This document shows, piece after piece, positions 1-58,269 of a DNA stretch of 64,000 nt. The stretch spans positions 5,143,244-5,207,243 of the forward strand of contig JAQFVV010012418.1 in assembly GCA_028023455.1 (NCBI GenBank), written 5' to 3'. Source of the DNA: Epiperipatus broadwayi (lineage: Eukaryota > Onychophora > Udeonychophora > Euonychophora > Peripatidae). Positions within the stretch are counted from its first letter, which is position 1. Every line of letters begins with the position of its first letter. The notes beneath the pieces are model-generated. The model was not told where the DNA came from and searched no databases. It saw only the letters and a list, made by a program, of their open reading frames with translations. A program made the translations under genes and the position numbers.

Positions 1-68
1 CGTCAAAGTGGTAACCTAGGATTTTCACGTTTTCACTCTGTCATAGCTGATACAAAGTTTAGGCTTAA
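1..68 (+). CDS. Possible upstream exon of the ankyrin gene (cut by window start)
   Basis: Frame 1 is open from the first base and meets a strong donor, GTAAGT at 69-74, right after two bases (AA) of an unfinished codon. The next ankyrin exon, at 7048, begins with the single base A followed by TGT. Joining them restores AAA (Lys) then Cys, the residues found just before this repeat in ANKRD28-type proteins. The peptide ends FHSVIADTKFRLK, loosely compatible with the LHYAAxxDTDGK stretch expected there. The phase match is seen directly; the protein match is weak, with poor conservation upstream of the His. It could instead be a decayed repeat or another exon. The reading frame also stays open after the stop at 70-72, which is unusual for an intron start. 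Confidence 0.35.
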
Positions 69-74
69 GTAAGT

Positions 75-3000
75 TGCCCCTATCGATGGTACTACCAAAA
101 GAAAAGCACATCCTGATTTGGCTTGGTCTTATCTTAGCAGTTAATTTATTTTTTTTTTAATTCTATTTTAGTTTGCTTAATTTTCTTTTTCTATTGGGCT
201 AAATATACAGTTAGTTGCATGTTTTTATATTGTGTTTTTTTTTTGTTTTGTTTTGTTTTTTTGTAAAAGAAAAATGACATTTTTTAAAATTTGTAATTAG
301 CTTATGTATAAAATTCTTAATAATGAAATTGTAAATTAATCTTCATATGAAAATTTTAATTCTTTTTTTTTTTTTCAGGTATTAATAATAGTTTTTCCCC
401 CATATTTGTATTATTTAATGACCAAAAAAAAAAAAAACCAGTTTCAAAACTCAAAAAATATTTATGTGCCTAATATCTATATTGAAAGCACATGCTGTGA
501 TAAATATTCTACTAATATATTTATAAAATTGATTTTCAAGCAAAATAATGTAACTGACCAAATGGCTATCTCAATTTATGATAACATCCTTTTTATACCT
601 TACTTAAACTTTAAATTGAATAGCAAATAAATATTAAGCATAATTAGTATTCATTCATAAATAAGTTTAACCATTCTAACTCCAGAAGAAAAGAAAAAGT
701 GAAACACAAAAAATTAGTCTGTTTATTTGGCATAGTGTTAATCTATCTTAATTTTTCTGCAATCATTTTTTTTTTAAAAAAAAAAAATTGTTATAATTGT
801 TTACTTGTGTTATTCTTCTACTTGGTCTTTGGATATATTCTCTCAGTTAAAACATTTGATATTGCACCATGGCATAAATGAGATCGGCTTTTCCTATGAA
901 AACTATGCTTAAGCTCATCTTAAAATACTTTTTTCAGAAATTCTGTTACTCTTCGATCACTTCATATTCTTAATTTAACAAAAGTATGCTGTTACAACTG
1001 TATTTTTAATTTTATCACATTCCACAAGGCAAATGAGTCATTATCTGACTTCGTCATCATATCATCATAATTTTACAGAGCATTCTTTTTTTTTTTTTTT
1101 TAATTTTTTCCCAGTGCTTCTATCTTTTATATTGGGGGGGGGGGGGTTTCAATTTTATCCAATAATTTTGGTAAAGTAATAACTATAATGTAAGTAATTT
1201 AATGAAATAATTACATCACTATAAATGGAATACCTATTTTTTTAAGTGCTACATCAGCATTTATCTGTGCTGAATCTTAACACCGAAATTCACTTTATGC
1301 TTGAGATTCAGAGTTTTCTGGATTGGTTGCAGATAAAAAATAATAATCTCAGGTTAATCATTTAAATCGAAATGTGCTCAACCTGTCATTTTTAAATGCT
1401 TTGACCATCTAGGAACATATCATGTGATTATTATTATTACCTAAGAATAAAACATAGATATACAGTAATAACAATGATACAAAGAAATAAAAAAAAAAAT
1501 ATTATTAAATTATAAGTAATGCTTAAATATATGAATTTATCAAAAAAAAATATTTAATGAATGAAGTATAAAATAATAATAATAATGTTTTTTTTTTTTG
1601 ACTTCATATCAATAGATATTTTTATTAGCAATCATATAAAAAAATAATAGAGTTAAATATTTCAGCATTGCTAATGATATATATATACACATTTTAGATT
1701 TTTTCATAGAAATTTTTTTACAAAACTCAAAGCATTGCTGTATTGGCAAACAGACTACATTGATTTAAAATAGAAAAATTAAAATGAATCCTTTATTTAT
1801 CAACTGAAAATTTACCACTGATGTATTATGTAAAGGAAAAATAGTCCAGTTTTAGTTTCTCCAGTATTGTTTAACTTAAGCAAACTCATTATTTGCAATG
1901 ACATTGAAATTATTTATAAAATTTTTGGACTTAAGCTTAGACTTTTGTGTATATATTTTAATTTTGTCATTCTTCATAACTTACACTCTAAAAATCTGGA
2001 TACAATTTTTGATAGTATTATAGCTAGACTTGGGTATATTATGCTGAAATTCCTTCAATATAATATAAGCATCAGAAAATTACATTAAAAAAGAAAAAAA
2101 ATTATAATTCCCACAACATAGCATTATTTTTTTAAGGATTTATTTTCAATTTTGTTAATAATTTATTTATTTTTGACATAAATGGTTTTATCTTCAATAA
2201 ATTATACAATGGATAGAAATTTTATATTGGCATCTGCTTAATTTTTTTTTATGAAACATATTAAACACTTTTGAATTTTTTAGAATAATTTATGCTGAAT
2301 TTAATTATTCAATTCAAATAATCATTCTACATTGGATTTTAGTTATTTATTGAATTTCACATCACATAGCAATTTTTTATTAAAATTTCAGTTGAATATT
2401 TTTAATATGTTTTGATCTCCGGACAAAGTCAATTTTTATCTCATAATTTTATCATACTAGTGTTAACGCCCCCTTTCTTTCATGGTATATATATTACAGG
2501 ATAGAACTTTTTCAAGAAGCATTTTATTATGAACTTTTTAATACATAGATAAACCTTGTTTTTTTTTTTTTATAACAGATCATTACCTGTAAATATTTTA
2601 AATTTAAAAAAAAAATGTACATAAAAATTGATTTTAGATGTATTACCTAAAAAGGTTTATAGTAATATTTTTACATTAGAAAAAAAAATAATAAGGATGA
2701 AAATTACCTGAGAATTTATAATTGAATAATTTTTTAAACTTAGCAAAAGAACATTTATTGACAATTTATAACTTAATTATGACTTGTTATTTTAACATTA
2801 TATATATAAACTTAGTAATGATAATAGTCATAAGAGTCTTATTTATATTAAAAGACATACCTAAAATGTAAATAAATAATTTTTGCTCAATATACAAAAA
2901 ATAATATTACATTTTGCATCTAAAGTATAGAATATGTATTGGTTGAATTTTTTATTTCTTAATCTCATTTTAAATAATTATATTTCAGCTAGTTAGTGGA

Positions 3001-4042
3001 ATAAAAAATAAACTTAATTGACATTAAGCTATATGAAATGTATCTGCAGCAGATGAACAATTTAAAGCAAAAGATCTGCTAAAATAAAAATTGTAAATAG
3101 ATATTTTTAGGATTAATGATCATTAAGATAATTTATTGCATTATTTTAAAGTAAGGATTTTTTTTTTTTTTTAGAAATATATATGTATCCATATCTAATC
3201 CTCTGCCATTCATATAGAAGAAATTTAAAGAAAAGTTAAAAATATTTTTTTTAAAAAAAAAAATTTTTTTTAATAACATGTTACATTTTTTAATGCATGA
3301 ATTAATTAAAGTTACATTGACTTTTTTAAAAAAAAAGATAGATGCCTGATTTTAGTCTTACTTTCTTCTAAATAATCAGATATTACATATTTTTTTAAAA
3401 AATATTGAAAGATATTTTCAAATAGCAGTTGTATTTTAAATTTGTTAAGTAAAAAAATTTAGTTATTTTCTTTACATTATAGAAGAAAATAACAAGAATG
3501 AAAATTATTTGTCAATTTATAATTGATTAATTTTGATATCTTAATTATTAATTATAAGGATTTAGTTAATATGTTTGTTTTTTTTGTGCTAACCATGATA
3601 GAGCTTTATAGTTTGTAGTTTTATTCTGCAGACTTACGACTTTTTTATAGGCTTGATTTAAATCTTAAATTCAAATCTATCAATGGCAAATGAGTATAAA
3701 TATGAATAATATACATGGAAATATAAATCAATCAGCAAAGTATAGAAAAAGTAAACATTGCAATCGGAGTCTAAATACTTTGTCTATTTTCCTGATAAAC
3801 CACTACATATTTTAATTTTTTTTTCCTTTATTACTTAACTAAAAAAAAATGTAAATTTATTCATTTTTAAATAAATAAAATAATTTCATTTGTGTATGAT
3901 GAACCTTTTTAAATATTCTACATCCAAAGCCTTTTTAAGGCAAAAAGTATGTTAAATAAGCAAATGTTGAACCTTATTTTTAAAAATTGCACAGAATTTA
4001 CCCAAAAACTATTGAAGTAAGTTTTGTGTAACTTCTTTAATA
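75..4042. other. Intron-like AT-rich DNA, no gene seen
   Basis: Long A and T tracts, a G11 run near 1134 and short TA microsatellites. Small open frames at 406-630, 699-881 and 1867-2088 have AT-driven composition and no recognisable domain. I see no convincing exon or transposon ends here. Confidence 0.6.
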
Positions 4043-4539
4043 TCAACAAATAAAAAATCCTTCTCCTTTTTTCTTTTCAAAAACTTTATTTTTTATCTCA
4101 ATACTGAACATATATATACATTAATATACAAAACTCCAACGTTTCAACTGTTTTATCTCATACAGTCATTTTCAAGGATAGCTTTCTCCCACTGCTATAT
4201 TTTATTACTCTTTTTTTTTTTTATTTACATTGTTTAATTACAATATATCTTAAAATCCTTTTAAGATATATTGTAATTAAACAATGTAAATAAAAAAAAA
4301 AAAAAGAGTAATAAAATATAGCAGTGGGAGAAAGCTATCCTTGAAAATGACTGTATGAGATAAAACAGTTGAAACGTTGGAGTTTTGTATATTAATGTAT
4401 ATATATGTTCAGTATTGAGATAAAAAATAAAGTTTTTGAAAAGAAAAAAGGAGAAGGATTTTTTATTTGTTGATATTATTGTAGAACATATATATTTTAA
4501 AAGAAAAAGTGGATGTACCTTTGCTGTGTTATTATATTT
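4043..4539 (+). mobile_element. Snap-back (foldback) element with 16-bp target duplication
   Basis: Two nearly perfect inverted arms, about 4043-4257 and 4261-4475, meet at a few-base centre near 4258. A one-sided tail of about 64 nt follows the right arm (4476-4539). The whole insert is flanked by TGTAACTTCTTTAATA at 4027-4042 and 4540-4555. The arms contain a TTGAAACGTTGG string resembling the 3' region of Penelope-like elements, but no CTGATGA hammerhead core. There is no coding capacity. The architecture matches the elements at 12158 and 26551. Assignment to Penelope derivatives is inference; the palindrome and the duplication are seen directly. Confidence 0.8.
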
Positions 4540-4555
4540 TGTAACTTCTTTAATA

Positions 4556-5349
4556 AAATTAATGTAAAAAAGATTTTTTTATTAATTATAACTGTATATT
4601 TATTACAGCTTTAGTAATCAATTACTATATAACTTGTATATATTTCGTAGAATATTTAACTGTTGATGAAATAAACAAATTTATACCCCCTCCCCCCATT
4701 TCAAAATTTAAATTTCTTTGGAGAAAGTACATTTTATTTGAAAATATTCTTTATTTATTTTTGATTAGTTATTTATAAAGGTCTTTGTCATTTGAAAATT
4801 GTATATACAAATAAATCATATTCATTATTGAGAATTTATTACATCACATTCATCTGCATACCTGGTATGTTTGGGTGTGTGTTATTTTAGTCATTATTCT
4901 TTTGCAAACTTTGTTTATTATATTTTGGTATATATATAATTTTTTTTATATGTGATTTTAAAAAATGCACTTGGAATTGTTGTGGCTATTCCTTTTTTTT
5001 TTTTTTTTTAATCTTCACTTTATTTTACTTTTTCACTTTTTATCCTCTTTTTTTTTTTTTAATTGCAGTATACTTTTTTAGTAAATTTGTCTATGAAATT
5101 GTTTTTGTTGTAAATTAAAATAATATGTTAATAATGCCTTAATTACTGATTGTTATTATTTTTGAAATGGAAAATATTTATTTAAATTATATTAGTTTTT
5201 ACTGGTCATTTAATGTAAAAATAGTATGGCTTATTCTCACTTTGTTAGTAATAGACTTCTCAATAAAATTTTAATATAAGTTTATTTTATTTCATGTATC
5301 AATTAATATATATATATTTATATGATATTAGTATATATTTTTGTTATTA
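4556..5349. other. Intron-like AT-rich DNA
   Basis: No coding or repeat structure recognised beyond poly(T) tracts near 4993-5060 and a short TA run near 5305. Confidence 0.5.
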
Positions 5350-6465
5350 CACCTGGGTCTCATTTTACACGATAGATAGGTTCCTCAGAAAACACACGCA
5401 AACGAAATCGTGCAAAAATAGACGTAACTTACATTGAAAAGGGGGGGATGCGGTCTGTGATTTTTCAAAATTCGCGCAAAAAAAAAAATAAGGAAATAAA
5501 TTATGACTAATAAAAAATTTCAATATTTAATTTTATTCAAAATAATATATTTTTACGCATAATTTACAGTACAGTAATTTACATTTTTTTATACACGTTT
5601 TAATTATTATCGCTATTTGCCCAAAAACACGTTCCTTCACAAACTAGTAAAAAATCAGATTCTCATGTGATGTGATGTATTTGGCTTCTCCTTAAACGAA
5701 GTCAAGAATATCTCAGCAATTATTCTCACAAGAGGAAATACAACTAGCACCAAGTTCACTCTCATATTGTGTTAATGGTTTTCTGTTAACGACGACGATG
5801 ATTTTATTAATTGTTTATGAACTTAGACTTATGATAATAAAAAGACATTTATTCACCACTGCTGGGAAAAATTTAATTAAAACTAACAACTAAAAATTAA
5901 ATTCTTATTTTTGTCTTTAATTTTCAATTCCGTTTAAAAATCAAATTTTGTTTTACATCGCATTAATTTCAAGTCGCCCGTAAGTAATTTTTAAATTGTT
6001 AATTACAATTAAAAATCAGATTTTAATTTTTAATTGTGCCCACTGCTATTACTGACCTTTTAAAAATAAACTTGTGGACACTAAATGATTAATAATTGAT
6101 TACGTTCTTTTTTAAAAAGCAAAAACAGAATGTGATTTAAAATGCAAAATTATCACGCACAATGTTTGAACAAATTTACATTATAATCTTATAAAATTTA
6201 ATGTGGGTATACATAAAATGTGGAAATCATGATTTTAATTTCATTACTGCATAAAATCTTACTATTATAAAGCACTGAAAATATTGAAATTACTAAGATG
6301 AAAGTCTAATTCCAATAATGTGCTATTACTTTCAATATAACGTAAGTGCGCAAAATTTATTATTTAAAGTAATAGCACATTATCGAAGGTCGACTTCCGG
6401 TGAAACACGAATCGCGTAACTTCAAAATCGTGTTAAATAAGTCCGCGTAAAAAGAGACCCAGGTG
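5350..6465. mobile_element. Non-autonomous DNA transposon, pogo/Tigger-like ends
   Basis: The left end CACCTGGGTCTC (5350-5361) is the inverted complement of the right end GAGACCCAGGTG (6454-6465). Similarity continues inward through TTTTACACG and CGCGTAAAAA. TA precedes the left end and TG follows the right end, consistent with a decayed TA target duplication. The body is noncoding. It holds an internal inverted repeat around 6313-6386, built on AATAATGTGCTATTACTTT and its complement. The TIR motif with a TA target suggests the pogo/Tigger group of Tc1/mariner, but I only recognise the ends. Confidence 0.65.
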
Positions 6466-7047
6466 TGTTTTGAATTTGTGCAGTCTTGAAACAAGGAAAA
6501 AATTTTTTATTCATTGTCTCTTAATATTTACTGTTTTTTTTTTTATTTTTTATATAAGTACATAGTTTATATGTATATTTTCTCTATGCCTTTTGTATAT
6601 TTGTGTAATCATTTAAAAAATATCTAATAGATTTTTGGATATATTATAGAAATAATAAACTTTTTAAAACTTCTCTGAATCACTCACTCATTGTAATTAA
6701 AAATTTAAATGATAAATTTATTTTAGAGAATTAGCCATTTGTATATGAGTTTCTTAAGGAGTAATATCAGTAAATATTTTCTATTAGTTATATTAGAATA
6801 TGTTAATATACTAGCTGTAAGGTAGACCAAAACTTTTAAGTCGAAATTTTAGTTAAAATTTATTTATGTAACATTTTATCTGATAATGATTTTAAGAAGC
6901 TACTTTTATGCAAGGAACTTATACCTTTCTATGTCAATTTTACCATTTTTGTGTAGATTCTCAAACTATTTTTTAACTATAAAAAAGAATTCTTTTTTTA
7001 AATTATGTTAGTATATATATTAATATTAGTTACAATTTATTATATAG

Positions 7048-51016
<43,969 letters not shown>

Positions 51017-52315
51017 GTTAGGCTTTTGTATTTATAGATTATAAAAATATCACTTAATTTTATGTTAAATTTTCATTTTATTTTATATTTTAAAAAATTA
51101 TAGTTTTTATTATTGAATGTTTATGATTTTTATTTATTTATTTTTTTTGATAGGGGCTTTTTTTTCTATTTTGTTTTTTTCTCTGTGTTGGTGGTGTTGT
51201 TGTTTTTTTTTTTTTTTTGTCTATCTGTTAGTTTTAATATTAGTTTATAATAGTCTTTCATATTTATAATAATTATTTTTCTAATCTTATGTTAAATATA
51301 GAAAATGATATATGTATATTAAAATTGTTTGAAATGAGTTATTGTTGCCATATAAATTTTAAATAATTTATTTAAAACTTTTAAAGAATATAAAATGATA
51401 ATGTTTTTATAATATATGTCCAATAATATATGAGAGTAATTTTTGTAGTAATAAATAAATAATTATAATTTCTAAATATCTATAATTGCAAAGTCTGTAG
51501 ATAAATTAAAACAATAGACTAAATTAACCGTATAATTTAAAAACCAAGTCAAAAACCAAACTTATATAATAACAAAGCTCAAAGATAGAATGGTGTTATT
51601 TTATATTTTCATTAGTTGTTAATGCCCCATAACTCTGTGGGAGATAGTTACTTCCACTTTGCAATTACAGAGAGTAATTTTTATATTTGAATTGGGATTT
51701 GTTTGAGAATATTTTTTAAATCTTCTTGAATGTGCTAGTCTTTAGATTTTAAACAGTAATTTCTGACATATTTTAGTGCATATCTTCTTATCTCTTGCAT
51801 ATACTGATGAAAAAAACATGTATTCAACAATATATTTGTATATATACCATTCCTTGCTAAAAATAATTGCTAATTATTTTTAACTAAAAATAGAAATTAA
51901 TTTAAAAAATCAATGTTTGTTTTAAAAGTAAATGAATTTATATTATTTTTATTATAGAATTTAATGGAATTAATTTATAAAAATGAATAATAATCAGTTT
52001 AAGATTTTAATCTTATATAAAAGAAGATATTAAAAAAAGTATAGTTAAATTTTAGGATCATGTAAATGGCTAATATTTAAAAAAAAAAAACATTACAGTT
52101 GATAAGAACAAAACAATTATTATGTAATGGATTTACTATTCAAATGTTTGAATTTAATATAAGATTTTTTGGATTTTAATATGTGATTGAAATAAGATTG
52201 TACTTCAAAATTATTTGCATCTATTATATTGCAATAACTCTTCTTTGCATGGGGTTTTATGATACTTCTAATTAATGCAAATTGTTGATTTGCAAGAGAC
52301 TAAGTTAGTACTTCT
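51017..52315. other. Start of downstream intron
   Basis: AT-rich. Contains a half copy of the 8.3-kb hairpin family at about 51615-51670. No exon of the next ankyrin repeat (expected AVTGHEEC-like) was found anywhere to the window end. Confidence 0.5.
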
Positions 52316-55070
52316 CAAAATGAATTATACTACCTCCTGAAGGCTGCAGTGGTGGCGCTAATAGTCTCGGTTACATTCGAGTGATGTTGAATGAAAATAA
52401 GGGGGTGGTAAGTAGCATAAAGAAAGAAAGGAAAATAAAAAAACTTAAAAAAATCATTTGACATATTTCATCTGTTGTATAACAGAAAGTTGAAATCCTA
52501 GATATTTCTTTATTTTCCAAATAAACCCATAAAATGCAAGTTATAAGTGATCAGTAAAGCCTGCTGATAGATCATAGTAAATAAGTGTACATTGACATCA
52601 GCAGAAATAGTGCATGTAATGTCTTGTTTGCAATATGATATAAATAAGCAACATGTATGAAATTAATCTAGATTATTTCTGAATTGTGTGGGTACACACT
52701 AACAATAGTGCAAGTGCAATATGTATTTAATAATTTTAATTCATATTCAATACCTTTGATCTGTATAGATTATGAATCACATACAAAACAAATTGTGTTG
52801 TTGTTTCATTAAAATATCAGTTATCTTTGAATTTTTATTTTTATATATTTTTTTACATACCATATGTTTCTGTATCTTTTAGAAATAGTATTTATCCAAT
52901 GTATTTGTTGTGCTTTTTATTATATTATTAACGAAAATAGGGGAATGAAATTGTAAAAGGTGTTATCATTTATTCATATCTATTAAGTCATCTGTGTTAA
53001 TTGGTAAATATAGCATAAGTTAATAAGGAAAGTTATTTAGATAAGGTTAAACTAAATTAAAACTATTGACTGACTTTTAATTGCATATTGGTAATTTTTT
53101 TAAAAAATTGATTATGTCTTGATAACTTTAGTTTATTTGGCAAAATTTATCTGATGCTGAACAAAGAACAAAACCCAAGCTTTATTAATGTTGTAGCTTG
53201 TTCATTTTTCCATCTTACGCAAAATCTATTATTACCTGATGCTTGGATACTGTTCTAATAGTTACAATTATCACAAAAAAATTTGGTTCCAGTGAAAGAA
53301 ATTGTATTTTTTCATTTGTATAAATTGTTAATTTTTTTTTTTGATAATTGTATAATAAGCCCTTTTTTTTCTTTTTTACAAATAATACAATGGTTGAATC
53401 TATGAAAAAAATTAGACAATATAGTATTGAATATTTAATTAAACTATGACATTATTCAATTGCCTACTGTCAATACATTACTGATATTATTGATTTGTCA
53501 AAAAAATTTATCAAATTAAGTTATGAAGCTTTCAAGACCACGAGAATTTTTACAAAAGTTTCTACTTATAAAGCTAAGTATTTATCGTATTTCAAGCACT
53601 TAAATAAAAAATTTTGAGACAGCATCCAAACAAAATGATGATGGGTTGCATACTTCTTACAATATTTCATTACTGATTGCTAAACTAGGAAAACATTTAC
53701 TATTGACAAAGAAATAATTCTATCATTTACAAATTAGATAATATGCATTATACTATAATAGCCAGCATCCAGATATTACCAAGAAAAATTTTTTGAGCAA
53801 TAAAATAGTCCAAAAAATTGATGAAATGGCTCAAGGTGTTGAAGATTTATTATGAGAGCATCTAAAAATATCTCACCTCTCTATGCAGCTTGATGAATCA
53901 ACATATGTTAGTAAATTAAGCCTTACTTTTAACATAGATGCAATTTATAAAAATAAAAATATATATATATCAAGAATTATCATATGCTAAAAATTTGGAA
54001 CTGACATTACAAGAGAATTGATATTTCATGCATTGATAGAATTTTTTTTTAATGAAAAAGAAATCGCCCGGAGTAGTATCTTATCATTTGCTACTGATAG
54101 GACTCCAACAATGATAGGAAGTTGTTGTTATTGCATATTTATAAAAAGTATTTTCAAATATATTCATTGTGTAGTGTCATTTATTATCACCATTTAGTTT
54201 CTAAAAATCTGAGTGAACATGTACATAGATCATTAAATTGTATCGTTAAAACAATCAACAAAATCAGAAGCATTTAATTAAATAAATTATTTGGATGACT
54301 TTATATTGAAAGCAATGAAAAAATCAATCATTTTCTGCTTCATACAAAAATTTGTTAGCTATCAAAAGGTGCCTGTTTGAATCAGTTTTATAAATTCTTC
54401 AACTCATGGTAGAGTTCTTAGAAAGCAAAGATGATATTTTATGAGCCAACTTGTTTGGTTTTAAAAGTAAAATAACTTATTTGTCAGACTTTTTTAATAA
54501 ATTTAATGTAGCAAATCTTCAATTTCAAAATGATAAATTGAATTTAATCAAAACCAAAATTGTTATTTTCATGATTGTGGCAAACTTTTATATAAACAAA
54601 ATTGAGGATAAGAAGGAATTCTTCCAGTCTTCAAATTTATCAATAGAAAAGCATGATGAATATTTACTTATCTATTGTCAGCACTTGGAGGCTCTCTTTT
54701 TTGACTTCAATCAATGTTTTGAAGATATTCTTAAAGTAAACATACCCGATTGGGTCTTGGACCTTTTTCAAGTACAATGTTAGAACAATATTCAACATTA
54801 TAAAATAAACTGATAGAAATAGCTATGAAATGCAAAATTTAAATTCAGTGATAACTACCAATAATTCTGGCTACAAAAAAATTTATTCTGGATTATGGAC
54901 TACAGTGCAAAAGTCTTTAAGTGCATGTTTTTTTATTATATTCAGTGGAAAGTGAGTTTAGTACAGTTAGAAATTTGTTAACTAAAAAAAAAAAAACAGT
55001 GCAAATAGCTATATGGTGATTTAATGGTGTTGACAAATATAGTGCTGTATATTAATAAATTAATAACAGC
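52316..55070 (+). pseudogene. hAT element remnant, second copy
   Basis: 5' noncoding region with a hAT-like end (CTTCTCAAAATG...CTCCTGAAGG). Coding relics in several frames: SYNISLLIAKLGKH (53660), KNFLSNKIVQKIDEMAQGVEDLL, ISHLSMQLDEST, ILSFATDRTPTMIG (the [10 protein letters not shown] motif), DEYLLIYCQHLEALFFDFNQC, IPDWVLDLF and VESEFSTVRNLLTKKK (54955). More decayed than the 45-kb copy. No matching 3' end found. Confidence 0.75.
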
Positions 55071-55839
55071 ACATCAGGTTCTCTTTATAATTGTTTTTAC
55101 TGTTATTTATGATTTTTATTTTAATATTATTCTTTGTTATCTAAATTTTTATACTTAATGCGAATATTATTGCAGTTATTAATAATTTTTATTAGGTATT
55201 CCTTAGATTAGAGGTTATCCAATAATGAATAATATTTCTATAATGTAATTTTTACTACATCACTCTTGCGCAATGTAAGGACTGATTTCTATCCACTTTT
55301 AACACCTTGGGGGGGGGGGTTTCTAAAATTATTGTAATTGATTTTTAAAAAATAATTTTATCATTTCAAGCTTCAAAATATCTTATTTACAACATCTTTT
55401 TTTACTAGGTTGTAGAACATTGGTAGAAATATAGATACATAAAAAAATGCAAATTTCTCACTATTTTTTTTTCCTTATTTACTTAAAGAAGGTAGGTTTT
55501 CAAGTGACCACTAAGTAATTTTTTTTTTTTTTTGGAAAGAGATCCTTTGAGCTAAATAAACTATAATCTAGACAAGATTTTCTAATTTGTAGTCATCTGA
55601 ACTCTGTGAGTCATATCTTCTGAGGAAACCATCTAGAGTGGAAATGTAACATAGTCATTCGATATTATTAGCCATAGATCATGGTATTTTGCACTGCAAT
55701 TATTTTTGAAATCTTTTTATATAAAAATAAAATTTCATATAAATTTATATTATGATTGTCTAAAACCTATTTAAAAATAGTATGCATTATTAATTGATAA
55801 GAGTTTTTGAAAAATGCAACAAAAGTTCACATATTTTTA

Positions 55840-56200
55840 ATGACCAATAAATTGGCAAAGTAATTACTGGAGAAAATTTAGATCAGCATACTAGCATGAC
55901 TTGTATAATAAATTTACCAATACTAAAAGCATTGCTAAATTACAAAAATATAGATATTATTAGAATTTATTACTTTGATTCACAATCATAAAAAATTCTG
56001 AGATTCCTAATGCATTATGTATACTATGCAATACGATTTTATCAGATAGTTCATTTAACACCATCTAAACTGCACTCTCATTTTGAAATAAACTATCCAG
56101 AATATAAAAATATCAATTTTTCAAAAGGAAATTTAACTTTTGACAAAATTAAACATTTTATGTCAAAAAAAGTGGTTGGATGGTGAAAAATCAATTACAG
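55840..56200 (+). pseudogene. hAT N-terminal BED-finger fragment
   Basis: ILSDSS, then LTPSKLHSHFEINYPEYKNI and KHFMSKKV reproduce the PSKL..H...HPEYK..P..FF.. block of ZBED-type hAT proteins in broken frames. It lies after the C-terminus of the previous hAT, so it is from a separate copy. Confidence 0.6.
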
Positions 56201-57844
56201 CTGGTGCATAAAGTTTGTGAACCTCATAAAATCATGGGTCAAAAATGTTTATTGAGTGTATGTTTGATGAAAAATCCTATCAATAAATTGATAACATTTC
56301 TTTCTAAAATAATACAATTTTAAATATTATTCATGTTATGGCTGAGAATATTGAATAAAACTTATTTTAAAACTTTAGTCATTGTTATATGTACTCTTTA
56401 TAATTAAATGAGGCAGTGGATATTATAAGTCTATCGATTTTATTAGCTTTCATTTGTTATTATTACAATAATTCCATTGAAGACATGTTAATCTGGGAAA
56501 ATTTACATATCATTACAACATGAGAAGTGATATTTAAATATATTAATTATTTTATGAAAAGTCGTGGAATATGTTTGGAGAAATGTGGCAATGTTTATAG
56601 GGATGGTATGATGTCAATGATTATTAGATGTTGTGAAAGAGTGGTTAAACATAAATTTAAAATGTTTTCAAACATATAAAATAGTTACTTTGCTTTTCAT
56701 AGATATACACTAGTTCATCTTTAAAATGTATTGTAGATAAAGTAGTGAAGATACAATAGTTAAAAACAAGATTATTCAAAATTGTATATTGTAATGGTCA
56801 TATTTGTACATTGTCGCAACAAAATCCAGAATCCTGATAAATTATACCAAAGCTGATCTAGATGAGGGGTTGAGACCTCGAATCAGGTCGCACGTCAGCT
56901 CCTCCACCAACACTCCATGACTTACTACCCTATGAATGATATATGAGGCTATACTCTGCATGCCGGCAGTAGCAATGGGTGGAGCAAGAGTCTCCAGGAA
57001 TATTAACTAAATTATTAATACTTTACATAACACACACATCTATGGCTGGCTAGATAATGCATATATCAATAATTAACACTAATATTAAGAATTTTAACTA
57101 AGATTTGGGTTGGACTATGAATGCTACGCAACACAGTTGTTATAATTTAATATATTTTAATTAATAAATATAAATTAAATAAACAGGAGTGCATTGAACG
57201 ACACATGCAGGTGTAATAATGATGAGCAGAGTACAAAATCTCATCTGATGCACCATAGTTTAAAGAGTTTATTACAATTTTAATAATCTACAGCCTATTC
57301 ATGCCTTAATTTTACTACGCCCGACCTATTAGGTTTGTGACAGTTAAGTCGGTGCAATAATAATTATTTATCACCATAACATTTAATAAAAGGGCATTTA
57401 GTTACAGTTAACAAGCTGCAATAGGCTCTCTATGCAGATTATATACATTCAAAATCAGATTACATATTCAGATCAATGCTGAAAGATTACATTACATTAT
57501 GGAGGGATGAAGTGGAGCTTTGTAGTATGACTTCAGATACTATGGCGTTATATATATTACTAGAGATGTGTGTCTCAAATGTGTAGTTACTCAGGGGATT
57601 CAGTACCAAGTACGCTGTTCGTGGACCATACGACTTGCTATGAACAAATTGAACATATAGTTCGGTGATCGGAGCAGCTTATAAACTATCTGGTCTCTCA
57701 TGTTCCAGTTCTAAAGAAGAGCTGTCTAAACTAAGTAGATGGGGTGGCCATTAAAACCAGAAGCCCATTCATATAAGAAACATACAGCAAGGCATATATG
57801 CATGTTCGCCATGCTAAACATAATATCAATTAATAACTAAAAGT
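56200..57844. other. Unidentified; part differs in composition
   Basis: 56,790-57,840 is less AT-rich than its surroundings, begins TGTAATGGTCATATTTG and has no open frames. It could be a solo LTR or other noncoding repeat, but I cannot define ends or a duplication. Confidence 0.3.
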
Positions 57845-58265
57845 ATGCAAAACAAGTCGCATATAAATTCTTTATTTTTATCTTGTACCCCAAAAGTTAC
57901 CAAATTTCAAAGATTCATTCTAATAAAAGATACAAAACAAATCATTTCCAGAAGGTGGATATGCATTTGTCATCATAGCAATTGGCTTCTTGTCTATTTA
58001 AAACTAGAAATTGTAGGCTACTATTTGTATCAATGATAAAATGAGTTTCATCTCTTCATTTTATTTTATTTTTTGTGTGCACCAGTGATGCTATCTTCTA
58101 TATTTATTATCCCACAGAGATATAATTTATTTGCATATAACTCTTAGCTATAGACTTGAAAATAATGTGATACAAGATATGGCAAAACTACTGACTCCAC
58201 AGCACGAATATCAAGGCATAAGCAAGAACAAGAATTTGATTCTTTGCCTGCATACAATTTCATGT
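57845..58265 (+). repeat. Dispersed repeat copy 2
   Basis: Inverted relative of 25245-25690, with long shared blocks (TTGTAGGCTACTATTTG, ATGAGTTTCATCTCTTC, TAGACTTGAAAATAATGTGA). The small frames across it do not correspond between copies, so it is noncoding. Confidence 0.75.
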
Positions 58266-58269
58266 GGTA